Shown here: piece after piece, positions 1 to 5,513 of the stretch
Layout of the letters: every line of letters starts with the position of its first letter
Position numbering within the stretch: position 1 is the stretch's first letter
Assembly (NCBI GenBank): GCA_021789565.1
Contig: JAJYJL010000168.1
Coordinates: 1 to 10,082 of the forward strand
Source: Acidobacteriota bacterium
Lineage (GTDB): Bacteria; Acidobacteriota; Terriglobia; UBA7540
Reading direction: 5' to 3'
Length of the DNA: 10,082 nucleotides
The notes under the pieces: model-generated
Database searches by the model: none
What the model was told of the DNA's origin: nothing
What the model saw: the letters and a program-made list of their open reading frames with translations, nothing else
Made by a program: the position numbers and the translations under genes

Positions 1-477
1 GACCGGATTCGACTTGACCGGGCCATGCTTTAGAGCTAGGTTAAAGACGGCTCGCAATGCGGCCAATTCTCGATTCACTGTGGCGGGCCGGAGCTTACGG
101 CCCGTCACAGAGCTTTTTTCCTGAATCCGGCGCGTCTTGTATTTCTCAATCATTCCTTGGTCAATTTCACTCAGCGTTCTGCCTGAGAAAAAATCGAGCA
201 AGGGCACGACCGCAACCCGATGCCGCCTGTAAGTCCGCAGATGGTCTTGATGCATCGCTTCAAACCATGGCAAGAATTCCGAGTCAATAAAGTTTCGGAA
301 TTCCGGGCATACGCGCCGCTTCAAGCCAACTTCGCCACGGGCTAGATCGGTTTTGCGGGCCGCTTCCATTTGACGGGCTATCGCCTTGTTCTTTTGGCGG
401 GTGGACTCTTTAATCCGATGTCCATTCCACCAAAAGTCCATGACGAAATTTCCCCGATGGTCACGATACACGGACAT
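1..477 (-). CDS. Tyrosine-type site-specific integrase, N-terminal part (cut by window edge)
   Basis: The first 159 residues are visible; the frame is still open at base 1. Residues 2-52 (start MSVYRDHRGNFVMDFWWNG) look like the small three-stranded arm-type DNA-binding domain of phage and ICE integrases. Residues about 64-159 look like the helical SAM-like core-binding domain, with the typical PATVNRELAALRAVFNLA helix near 137-154. The catalytic domain with the R-H-R-Y residues would lie outside the window, so activity cannot be judged. The ATG at 477 is preceded by GAGGTGA, a good ribosome site. The gene overlaps the end of the excisionase gene by 17 bp, so the two are probably co-transcribed and translationally coupled. 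By family it would recombine attP with attB to integrate the element. The family call rests on fold-level sequence resemblance and on the xis neighbour. Confidence 0.88.
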   Translation of the reverse strand, partial: MSVYRDHRGNFVMDFWWNGHRIKESTRQKNKAIARQMEAARKTDLARGEVGLKRRVCPEFRNFIDSEFLPWFEAMHQDHLRTYRRHRVAVVPLLDFFSGRTLSEIDQGMIEKYKTRRIQEKSSVTGRKLRPATVNRELAALRAVFNLALKHGPVKSNPV

Positions 478-691
478 GCTCACCTCGTTCCTTTGTGAGT
501 TGCCCGCGCACTTCAACTTTTGAACGCTGCAAGAAGGATTCAACATCAGCCTGACTGTACCTCACGAGCCGCCCGATCCGCAAGTAAGGAAGCGCACACT
601 TTCGATAACGCCACTGAGCGAGAGTCGCCACAGGAACACCGATCAACGCTGAAACCTCTTCAGGAGTCAATAGTCTGCTTTTCTCGTCCAT
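461..691 (-). CDS. Excisionase / AlpA-like helix-turn-helix DNA-binding protein
   Basis: This 76-aa protein has the helix-turn-helix form of MerR-like excisionases (HTH_17 type). Residues 7-30 (LLTPEEVSALIGVPVATLAQ, then WRYR) give the two helices, and 34-54 (LPYLRIGRLVRYSQADVESF) give the wing with the usual R-I-G-R...Y/F...D pattern. Such proteins bind and bend DNA beside the att site and tilt the integrase toward excision; some also regulate transcription. The ATG at 691 has GGAG two bases upstream. Its TGA lies inside the integrase gene (17-bp overlap), the classic xis-int pair. Length is normal for the family. A regulator role instead of excisionase cannot be excluded, but position favours excisionase. 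Confidence 0.85.
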   Translation of the reverse strand: MDEKSRLLTPEEVSALIGVPVATLAQWRYRKCALPYLRIGRLVRYSQADVESFLQRSKVEVRGQLTKERGEHVRVS

Positions 692-872
692 TTCTCCAAC
701 CTGCCTTCAAGACACCCGAAAATTTCGCGCCAGGATGCCCCAGGTTGAATCGCTGAGTCTCCAGCCATGCGTAGCACTCCTGGAATTTCCCAAAACCCGC
801 ACAGCCGCGTTTCTTCCATTTCGGCGCAGATGCCAGAAGCCGCAGATTACCGCCCGCTTTTGCAACGGTTGT
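692..872. other. Non-coding stretch before the excisionase gene; no clear gene
   Basis: Together with 873-1072 this forms about 380 bases between the replication gene and the excisionase. In 692-872 I see no recognisable protein, RNA gene or strong hairpin. A minus-strand frame with a TTG start at 958 runs to 707 but has no ribosome site and no family resemblance. A plus-strand frame (735-1058) is rich in R, K, Q and S in a way typical of a shadow. The stretch may hold the excisionase promoter or a binding site for Xis, but no convincing motif was seen. Confidence 0.4.
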
Positions 873-1076
873 TTACATAAAAACAGCAAACAAGGCCCCG
901 CCGAAGCCCTCAGAAGCGATTCCAACGCCAAGGAAACAACGCGAAGCAGATCGCGCAAGGACGAAAGGGACTCGCATCAGAAAAAACGCCATCGTTCGCG
1001 GCCACAGGCGACACTTACCCTTCAAGGCCCCTGCCCGCATCGCGCTGGTACGGTCTGATTCAGCTTGGCTATTCAT
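873..1076 (-). CDS. Possible small ORF coupled to the replication gene (67 aa, doubtful)
   Basis: A 67-residue frame begins with an ATG whose last bases form the TGA of the replication gene (an ATGA overlap), and AGGGG lies 3 bases upstream. This arrangement is common for translationally coupled genes and is the main support. The product begins MNSQAESDRTSAMRAGALKG and has a fairly hydrophobic second half (residues about 29-67, including RTMAFFLMRVPFVLA and FGGALFAVFM), so a small membrane protein is conceivable. It matches no family I know. It could equally be a chance frame in the spacer between rep and xis. Confidence 0.3.
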   Translation of the reverse strand: MNSQAESDRTSAMRAGALKGKCRLWPRTMAFFLMRVPFVLARSASRCFLGVGIASEGFGGALFAVFM

Positions 1077-2353
1077 GGTCCCCTGCGCTCATAAGGATTC
1101 GTCCCAAGACGCGCGCGCACTTCCTCAAGGTCCATGTACCCTTGTTCTCTAAGCACAGAGATCGGCCAGAATTCCGGAAGCTCGCCGCCGTTCGGGAGGT
1201 GTTGCCTGTGCATATATAACGCCGACTCACGCCCCGCCTTCTGACAAATAGGGCAAGTGCCGGAAGAAAAATGCCTGTGTTCCGGCTCTTTCAATCCATG
1301 CCACAGCCCGCCAGCATGCACGCGCCGCGTATGATCAAAAGCAGATTCCAGATCGGCCATGCGTTGCATAGTTTCATAAGGACACTTCGAAATGTACTTT
1401 AGCAGATGGTTAAGGGCATGCCTGATAGAGCGGTCAGGCTTAGCTCTCCAGCCCGTCAGGTGCTTGATCCAGCACCCGTGACTCTGTTCACCGAAGGCCC
1501 GCGCGCTTACCTCTCGCCAGGTGTTGCGGAAAATCTCCCAGCCTTGTTTCCAGTCCTGAAGAAACGGCCCGTAAAAGACACCATGAGCGTGAAGATTCAA
1601 ACCATGCGCCTTTCGCTTCGCGTCGGGAACGTGCCCGCGAGATTCGAAACCCACTTCATCCGAAAACAAGATTCCATAAACAACCTTCCGCGATTTGAAC
1701 GCGCTCCTGGCCCACTCATCCCCCGCCTTCGCTCGCTCCTTAAGGACCACACGAACCGCCTTCCGTATTGTTTTCCTGACAGCTTGATTAAAAGCCCGGA
1801 CCTGTTCCCGCGTCGGTACCACGCCGTCACAGCGCATCGTGAAATTGACTCGGGCCAGCGTATGAAAGGGAAGGGAAGGGCAATCGTTCAAGAAAGCCGC
1901 CAACACGGGCGAATAATGAGAATAGAGCCTCGCGCGGTGAACCTTCCCACACTTGGAGCAAAAGCGATTCATACAGTGGTAACGCTTGAAAAAACGGTGA
2001 TGCGCTGGATACCGCGAACACTCGGTTTTTTCTCCGCGCATTTCGCAGTCAACATACCGGAAAGCTTTTTTCTTAAGTCCAGCATCAAAGAGAGCCTTTG
2101 CACCCTCGCCCCGCTCCCCCAATTCCCGCCAGTACGGATCAGGCAACAGTGATTCTTCCGGCTCCGCGTCAATCTCATGTTCAACGCAGCCATCAGGCCC
2201 GTGCTGGCGGATGGCCTCTTCCGCGGTTTGACCGGGAAGAACTTCGATTCCGCGGCGCCTCCACCGCTCGAACACTCCGGCCCTCGCTGCGGCGTGTCGG
2301 GATTCAAGTTCCGATAGAGTTTCAGTTTCAACTGCTTTAGGTTCGCTGTTCAT
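1073..2353 (-). CDS. Rolling-circle (HUH) replication initiator protein
   Basis: This 426-aa protein shows hallmarks of HUH-superfamily Rep proteins. H255 and H257 in GLNLHAHGVFYGPF form the metal-binding HxH motif, and Y320 in HALNHLLKYISK is the probable nicking tyrosine, the single-tyrosine Y-x-x-K form. A cysteine cluster before the HUH domain (C127, C132, C135 in YHCMNRFCSKCGKVHRARLY) and a late CPIC pair (C367, C370) suggest bound zinc, as in RepSA-like initiators. Residues 1-90 are acidic and of unknown function. By family the enzyme nicks one strand at the double-strand origin, stays bound to the 5' end and starts rolling-circle copying of the excised circle. The ATG at 2353 follows an in-frame TAA only four codons upstream and has no clear ribosome site. 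The gene lies 68 bp after the OB-like gene. A relaxase role is the main alternative; gene order favours replication. Confidence 0.8.
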   Translation of the reverse strand: MNSEPKAVETETLSELESRHAAARAGVFERWRRRGIEVLPGQTAEEAIRQHGPDGCVEHEIDAEPEESLLPDPYWRELGERGEGAKALFDAGLKKKAFRYVDCEMRGEKTECSRYPAHHRFFKRYHCMNRFCSKCGKVHRARLYSHYSPVLAAFLNDCPSLPFHTLARVNFTMRCDGVVPTREQVRAFNQAVRKTIRKAVRVVLKERAKAGDEWARSAFKSRKVVYGILFSDEVGFESRGHVPDAKRKAHGLNLHAHGVFYGPFLQDWKQGWEIFRNTWREVSARAFGEQSHGCWIKHLTGWRAKPDRSIRHALNHLLKYISKCPYETMQRMADLESAFDHTRRVHAGGLWHGLKEPEHRHFSSGTCPICQKAGRESALYMHRQHLPNGGELPEFWPISVLREQGYMDLEEVRARLGTNPYERRGP

Positions 2354-2382
2354 CGTAGACAGTTATTTGCTGGTGACAAGTA

Positions 2383-2410
2383 AAAGGCGCGAGCTGCGGC
2401 CCACGCCTTT
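2383..2410. repeat. Short inverted repeat between OB-like gene and rep
   Basis: AAAGGCG (2383-2389) and CGCCTTT (2404-2410) form a perfect 7-bp inverted repeat with a 14-base GC-rich loop. It lies in the 68-bp gap just upstream of the replication gene. Read on the minus strand the right arm is followed by TTTTA, so a weak terminator or attenuator before rep is possible. A nick-site hairpin is another possibility. The pairing is seen directly; the role is inference. Confidence 0.4.
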
Positions 2411-2421
2411 CGCCCCGCCTT

Positions 2422-2784
2422 TCATGCGTGTGCCCCATTTGCTTCGGGGTGGCGCTCAACCTCTATTTCGAAATTGGCTCGGTTATGCCCCTTCGTGGTT
2501 TCGCTGAACCCTGTACACTCCGCGTAAAGCGTGTCATTCACGCGCAGCGCGTTAAGGCCCGCCGCTTGCAGGGCCATGACGAAACCTTTCAAGTTGCCGA
2601 TTGAGACTTCCTGGAATTCCTCGTCGTTAATCTGTATTGGCTTCGCGAGGCGAATTACGGCACAAGGCCCGTTCTCGCTTTCGAAACACCGCGTGACTCT
2701 CCCGAAGACCTTTACGCCAGCTTTCCAGAATTCGGCATTCAAGAAAGGCGCTGCGGCATCCTCCGTCTTACCCCTGAATTTCAT
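2422..2784 (-). CDS. Probable OB-fold single-stranded DNA-binding-like protein next to rep
   Basis: The 120-aa product is not a family I can name with certainty. The predicted order is strand-rich: residues 22-35 (AGVKVFGRVTRCFE), 41-51, 56-63, a helix at 64-76 (LKGFVMALQAAG), then strands at 84-93 and 102-111. Strand-strand-strand-helix-strand with a long loop (SETTKGHNRANF) fits a small OB fold, and phage or plasmid ssDNA-binding proteins often sit beside HUH initiators. The role, coating the displaced strand during rolling-circle copying, is inferred from fold impression and from its place upstream of rep. The start is well set: AGGAGG lies at 2789-2794, four bases before the ATG. The last residues (ANGAHA) lack the acidic tip of cellular SSB. 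Confidence 0.55.
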   Translation of the reverse strand: MKFRGKTEDAAAPFLNAEFWKAGVKVFGRVTRCFESENGPCAVIRLAKPIQINDEEFQEVSIGNLKGFVMALQAAGLNALRVNDTLYAECTGFSETTKGHNRANFEIEVERHPEANGAHA

Positions 2785-3004
2785 GTAGCCTCCTGTCGAT
2801 TTGGTTTATGCGCCGATGGCGCTTCCACGCTTCGCGCGGAGAAACTCTTTCCTTTCCCTGACGGCATTCGGCGAAAGATGCCAAAAAGCGGCCACGTGCC
2901 GTACAGGTGCCGGATGTGAGGTTTCCAATCGCACATTGCCCGGCTATTTCGTCGCCCGTAGCCGCTCGCGCATGATGCTTGCAAATACCGCGATACCAAC
3001 TCAA
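2768..3004 (-). CDS. Doubtful small ORF upstream of the OB-like gene (78 aa)
   Basis: A minus-strand frame from a TTG at 3004 gives a 78-aa basic product with five cysteines and a helical tail (SPREAWKRHRRINQIDRRLH), overlapping the next gene by 17 bp. It has no ribosome site, and an in-frame TAG lies three codons upstream. A second frame (TTG at 3008 to TGA at 2781, 75 aa) ends in an ATGA overlap with the next gene and is equally open. At most one is real. Neither resembles a known family, so the stretch may simply be leader DNA for the replication module. Confidence 0.3.
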   Translation of the reverse strand: MSWYRGICKHHARAATGDEIAGQCAIGNLTSGTCTARGRFLASFAECRQGKERVSPREAWKRHRRINQIDRRLHEIQG

Positions 3005-3008
3005 GCAA

Positions 3009-3136
3009 GAAAGCTAAAATGCGAATGGGATCGCAGGTGGGGCGATAAACTCAAAGCTCTGAGTGATTTAGTAGGTTAGACTCGCACTCTCACAACTAAA
3101 ATTCTTGCGAGTGGGAATGGGGCTGGGAGCTTGTTT
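3009..3136 (-). promoter_or_regulatory. Spacer with candidate promoter/operator for the replication module
   Basis: This gene-free spacer separates the cargo operon from the replication module. An inverted repeat, ACTCGCA (3080-3086) and TGCGAGT (3106-3112), spans a 19-base AT-rich loop. On the minus strand TTGTGA (3090-3095) lies 16 bases before TACTAA (3068-3073), a weak sigma70-like pair, partly inside the repeat. A repeat covering the -35 box would suit an operator for a regulator such as the HTH protein. It could instead be a Rep-binding iteron or part of an origin. The repeat is certain; promoter activity is a guess. Confidence 0.35.
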
Positions 3137-3847
3137 TTATTTCAGGGGCATTCTAAGTTTGGCCCTACATACTTTGGAGATGTGCCTCTGGATCGTGCCT
3201 CTGATTCGTTTTTCCTGATAGGCATTGACCCAATCGTATGGCTCGAACCGCAAATGAAACTTGTTTTCCCATCTTTCCAGCCAGCGAGCAGGCATGTTGG
3301 TGCGTGCCTTTTGCAAACCCTGACATACAGATTCAATGTACTTGGGCTTACCTTGACAGCGGCCATACGCGGATAGGATGGCTTTCTTAAGGCTCTTGCG
3401 TTCGGGGTCTTGCTTTTGCTTCCTTGGTGTCCAGAGTTCCTGGACTACTCGGCGGCCATTTTGGTTCCTCACTACCTGCTGCAAGATTTCGCTGTGCAGA
3501 GCACACGTCCAAACCATCCCTGGTGATTTGTAAGGGCTGAATAGATCGCTTCCAGTGATGGTTCCTCGCTTGCAGCGCGGGATAGCGCAGCGGCGCTCGT
3601 CGACGGGGCCAGGGTGCTCTGCGACTGGCTCGCCTTTTATTCCTTGCTGGCGCATGCCCTCCAAGAAATCACAATAGTTACGCCTTGCTATCTCATGAGC
3701 GATCAAGTCCGCGTGCGGCTTGCACCAAATAAACTCGCCAACCCCCATGTTTTCGGGAAGCCGCTCAGTTGCGGGTTCGTTACAACCCTCAATCGCGCAC
3801 TGTGGCAGGATGATGTTTCGTCGGAGGTGGTAGTATTCTTCAGACAA
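3137..3847 (-). CDS. Unknown protein with two similar Cys/His (probable zinc) clusters
   Basis: I do not recognise this 236-aa protein. Two related clusters are visible: C17-x4-C22-x19-C42-x2-H45 (QCAIEGCNEPA ... WCKPHADLIA) and C87-x4-C92-x22-C115-x2-H118 (RCAIPRCKRGT ... WTCALHSEILQ). The shared CAI-x2-C start, spacing and C-x2-H end point to an internal duplication of a small zinc-binding unit, probably treble-clef-like. Residues about 140-236 are basic and tryptophan/arginine-rich (ARWLERWENKFHLRFEPYDW), which would suit nucleic-acid binding. The start is a TTG at 3847 with AAGGA at 3856-3860, eight bases upstream; an in-frame TAA just upstream excludes a longer protein. It lies 35 bp after the 189-aa gene and is probably last in the restriction operon. 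Confidence 0.7.
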   Translation of the reverse strand: MSEEYYHLRRNIILPQCAIEGCNEPATERLPENMGVGEFIWCKPHADLIAHEIARRNYCDFLEGMRQQGIKGEPVAEHPGPVDERRCAIPRCKRGTITGSDLFSPYKSPGMVWTCALHSEILQQVVRNQNGRRVVQELWTPRKQKQDPERKSLKKAILSAYGRCQGKPKYIESVCQGLQKARTNMPARWLERWENKFHLRFEPYDWVNAYQEKRIRGTIQRHISKVCRAKLRMPLK

Positions 3848-3882
3848 ATTGGCGATCCTTTATGCCTTGTTGGTGAAATGGA

Positions 3883-4452
3883 TCATTGTTTCAGAATTTG
3901 GACACATTCCACCCGTCCGGTCAGCTCACGGTGATTCCCATACGTTTCTGCCACCCTGACTGTAATATCCAGTGGAAGTTCTTCTAAGTATCCTTTGGGA
4001 AGTTCCCTAAAGTACTTTCGCGAATCGAACGTAATCTCAAGAGTGCTCGAACCGCCGATCTCGATACGATTGTGCTCGGATGCAGAGGGACGGAATTCCC
4101 CGAAGTGTCTTATGCCCGGACGTGGGAAGCTATCCTCAACGCCCGGGTTCGGCTTCACCGTCATGCGCTCCGCGTATAAAGTTGTGGGGGAATTGTTCCG
4201 GTTGTGCACACGTAGCGAAAGCCAGACATCCACATAAGGTGAGTCACCACGATTGGAAATGTAAACTACATATTTACCCTCGACCACCTCAGCCTCGAAT
4301 AGCCATCTCTTGAAAATACGCTGACCTATCGAGCTAAAGACCTTTGTTGTAATTCCAATCCAATCCAGAGGCATTAGGCCGAACCTCTCACTTTTGCCGG
4401 TTAGTAATTCGCGGGTCCGCTCGGCCCACGAGACAAGCGGTTTACTATCCAC
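3883..4452 (-). CDS. Unknown beta-rich protein, coupled to the DUF2513 gene (189 aa)
   Basis: No family recognised. Residues 1-50 look helical with one moderately hydrophobic stretch (DWIGITTKVFSSIGQRIF) but no clear membrane segment. Residues 60-99 (KYVVYISNRGD, then VDVWLSLRVHNRNNSPTTL) and 128-185 alternate like strands of a beta sandwich. The GTG start at 4452 lies inside the last codons of the DUF2513 gene (8-bp overlap, ending GTGGATAG), so translation is probably coupled; no strong ribosome site is seen. The overlap uses the restored DUF2513 frame, not the broken one, which suggests that frame was functional until recently. Function unknown; operon position ties it to the restriction cassette. 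Confidence 0.7.
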   Translation of the reverse strand: MDSKPLVSWAERTRELLTGKSERFGLMPLDWIGITTKVFSSIGQRIFKRWLFEAEVVEGKYVVYISNRGDSPYVDVWLSLRVHNRNNSPTTLYAERMTVKPNPGVEDSFPRPGIRHFGEFRPSASEHNRIEIGGSSTLEITFDSRKYFRELPKGYLEELPLDITVRVAETYGNHRELTGRVECVQILKQ

Positions 4453-4800
4453 CCATGAGCTTCTTTACGATGTGCGGGAGCGCGGTCTTCAGCCCTTCTA
4501 GCGTGAGCGTTCCTGTCGCATTTAAGAGCACCTCTTTTGCCTTGTTCCACACAGTATCACTGCGAGCGCATCAAGAAATTCATGACCCGCATAGGTCAAT
4601 TGGCGTGGCTTCCAACAAGCGCCATCCATACTCGTAAAATTGTCGGCTTCAATCAGTCCAGCTTCGTGAGCAAGCCATACGTGGTAGGAGATTTCTTCTC
4701 CCGAGTACCTGGGTACTGTAATGTCATGAAAGCATCCGTCAAACGGAAGTTTCTCAACCTTAATCAAGACGGCTCGGATTAGGTCCATGTCGCGCTTCAT
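4445..4800 (-). pseudogene. DUF2513 family protein, broken by a -1 frameshift
   Basis: The first 79 residues match DUF2513: MKRDMDLIRAVLIKVEKLPF, then EEISYHVWLAHEAGLIEA (35-52), LTYAGHEFLDAL (68-79). The family looks like a small winged-helix protein common in phages and mobile elements; its function is unknown. After codon 79 (about 4562-4566) the frame drifts and stops at 4522, giving 92 residues with an atypical tail. The next frame resumes the family ending exactly: SDTVWNKAKEVLLNATGTLT, then LEGLKTALPHIVKKLMGG and TAG at 4445. Restoring one base gives 118 aa, the usual length. No slippery heptamer is present, so programmed shifting is unlikely; a one-base deletion or a sequencing error fits better. 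AAGGA lies four bases before the ATG at 4800. The gene is 15 bp after the 220-aa gene and overlaps the 189-aa gene by 8 bp. Confidence 0.85.
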
Positions 4801-4815
4801 TGTTTCCTTGGTTCC

Positions 4816-5478
4816 TCAGTGTGCTGCATCCCATACCATGCAATCCAGCGCGATCGGAGGGACATCGGCCTGCTGGGCTATTTCGATAATGCCATCTTGG
4901 AAAGCCTCATACATGCGTTTGTTCCGAATGAAGCTCATTGTTGCTGCAGCTGGCACGTGGCCTATTGCTTCTTGATCGGGAAACGTGAGCACGCAGTTGG
5001 CAAAAGCTTGAATGGTGTAAATATCGAGCGGCACTTCAAGAAACTCTACCAGTTTCCAAAGCTCAGCAAAGGAAATCTCGCTGAACAAACAGAGCCTCTT
5101 CGCAATAAGATTGATAAGCTTCAATGACGGCCCGTAGGGCATTTCTGTGCCCATCGTTCTACTCCACCGGCGGCGGAGAGCATCAGAGACAGTATAGGCC
5201 CACTCTCGATATTGTGAGTGTGCGCCGATTTGTCGGAAGCCGTTCAAGAATTCCCTGCCAAACGAGTCGTAAGCCCACCCCCGAAAAACAACGGATGGTT
5301 TTTCGGGAAGGTGACGAAACGCGCGAAAAATATTGGGTCCAACAGAGTGCTTGATTATAAGCTGGAGGTCCGAGGCTTTCTCTTGCTCCCGTAGCTTTTC
5401 AAACCAGTCCGACCAGTGATAGTTTCTTAAGGCGCTGACAAGGTCTTCCTTGGTAGCGTAGCGCTTCGGGAAAGGCAT
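4816..5478 (-). CDS. Unknown protein directly after the restriction enzyme (220 aa)
   Basis: I do not recognise this 220-aa, largely helical and presumably cytoplasmic protein. Visible marks are an aromatic N-terminus (YHWSDWFEKLREQEK), a central basic stretch (ALRRRWSRTMG, 100-110), YGPSLKLINLIAKRL at 115-129 and EVPLDIYT at 148-155. The pairing of a G-x-x-x-K-x-x-N-L-x-x-K helix with a (H/E)-V-P-L-D turn reminds me of uncharacterised helical proteins in defence neighbourhoods; this is memory, not a search. The ATG at 5478 has AGAGGTGA just upstream. It begins 35 bp after the restriction gene ends and stops 15 bp before the DUF2513 gene, so it is surely in the same operon. It might be an accessory or regulatory factor for the restriction enzyme, or a separate defence effector. 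Confidence 0.75.
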   Translation of the reverse strand: MPFPKRYATKEDLVSALRNYHWSDWFEKLREQEKASDLQLIIKHSVGPNIFRAFRHLPEKPSVVFRGWAYDSFGREFLNGFRQIGAHSQYREWAYTVSDALRRRWSRTMGTEMPYGPSLKLINLIAKRLCLFSEISFAELWKLVEFLEVPLDIYTIQAFANCVLTFPDQEAIGHVPAAATMSFIRNKRMYEAFQDGIIEIAQQADVPPIALDCMVWDAAH

Positions 5479-5513
5479 GTTGTCACCTCTGTATGCCCGC
5501 TATGCTTGGGTCG

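Noticed and set aside
707..958. Minus-strand 83-aa frame between rep and xis
   Set aside because: It has a TTG start, no ribosome site, no recognisable motif, and overlaps another doubtful frame.
735..1058. Plus-strand 107-aa frame
   Set aside because: Its composition is R/K/Q/S-rich with no folded pattern, and it runs against all neighbouring genes.
1406..2152. Plus-strand 248-aa open frame opposite rep
   Set aside because: It is the antisense shadow of the HUH initiator, whose HxH, tyrosine and cysteine motifs are clear; the plus-strand product has no family resemblance.
4559..4566. Programmed -1 ribosomal frameshift in the DUF2513 gene
   Set aside because: The local codons CTC GCA GTG form no slippery heptamer, and no stimulatory hairpin is evident just downstream; mutation or sequencing error is simpler.
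4455..4637. Plus-strand 60-aa hydrophobic-looking frame
   Set aside because: It is antisense to the DUF2513 gene, whose restored frame explains the same bases.
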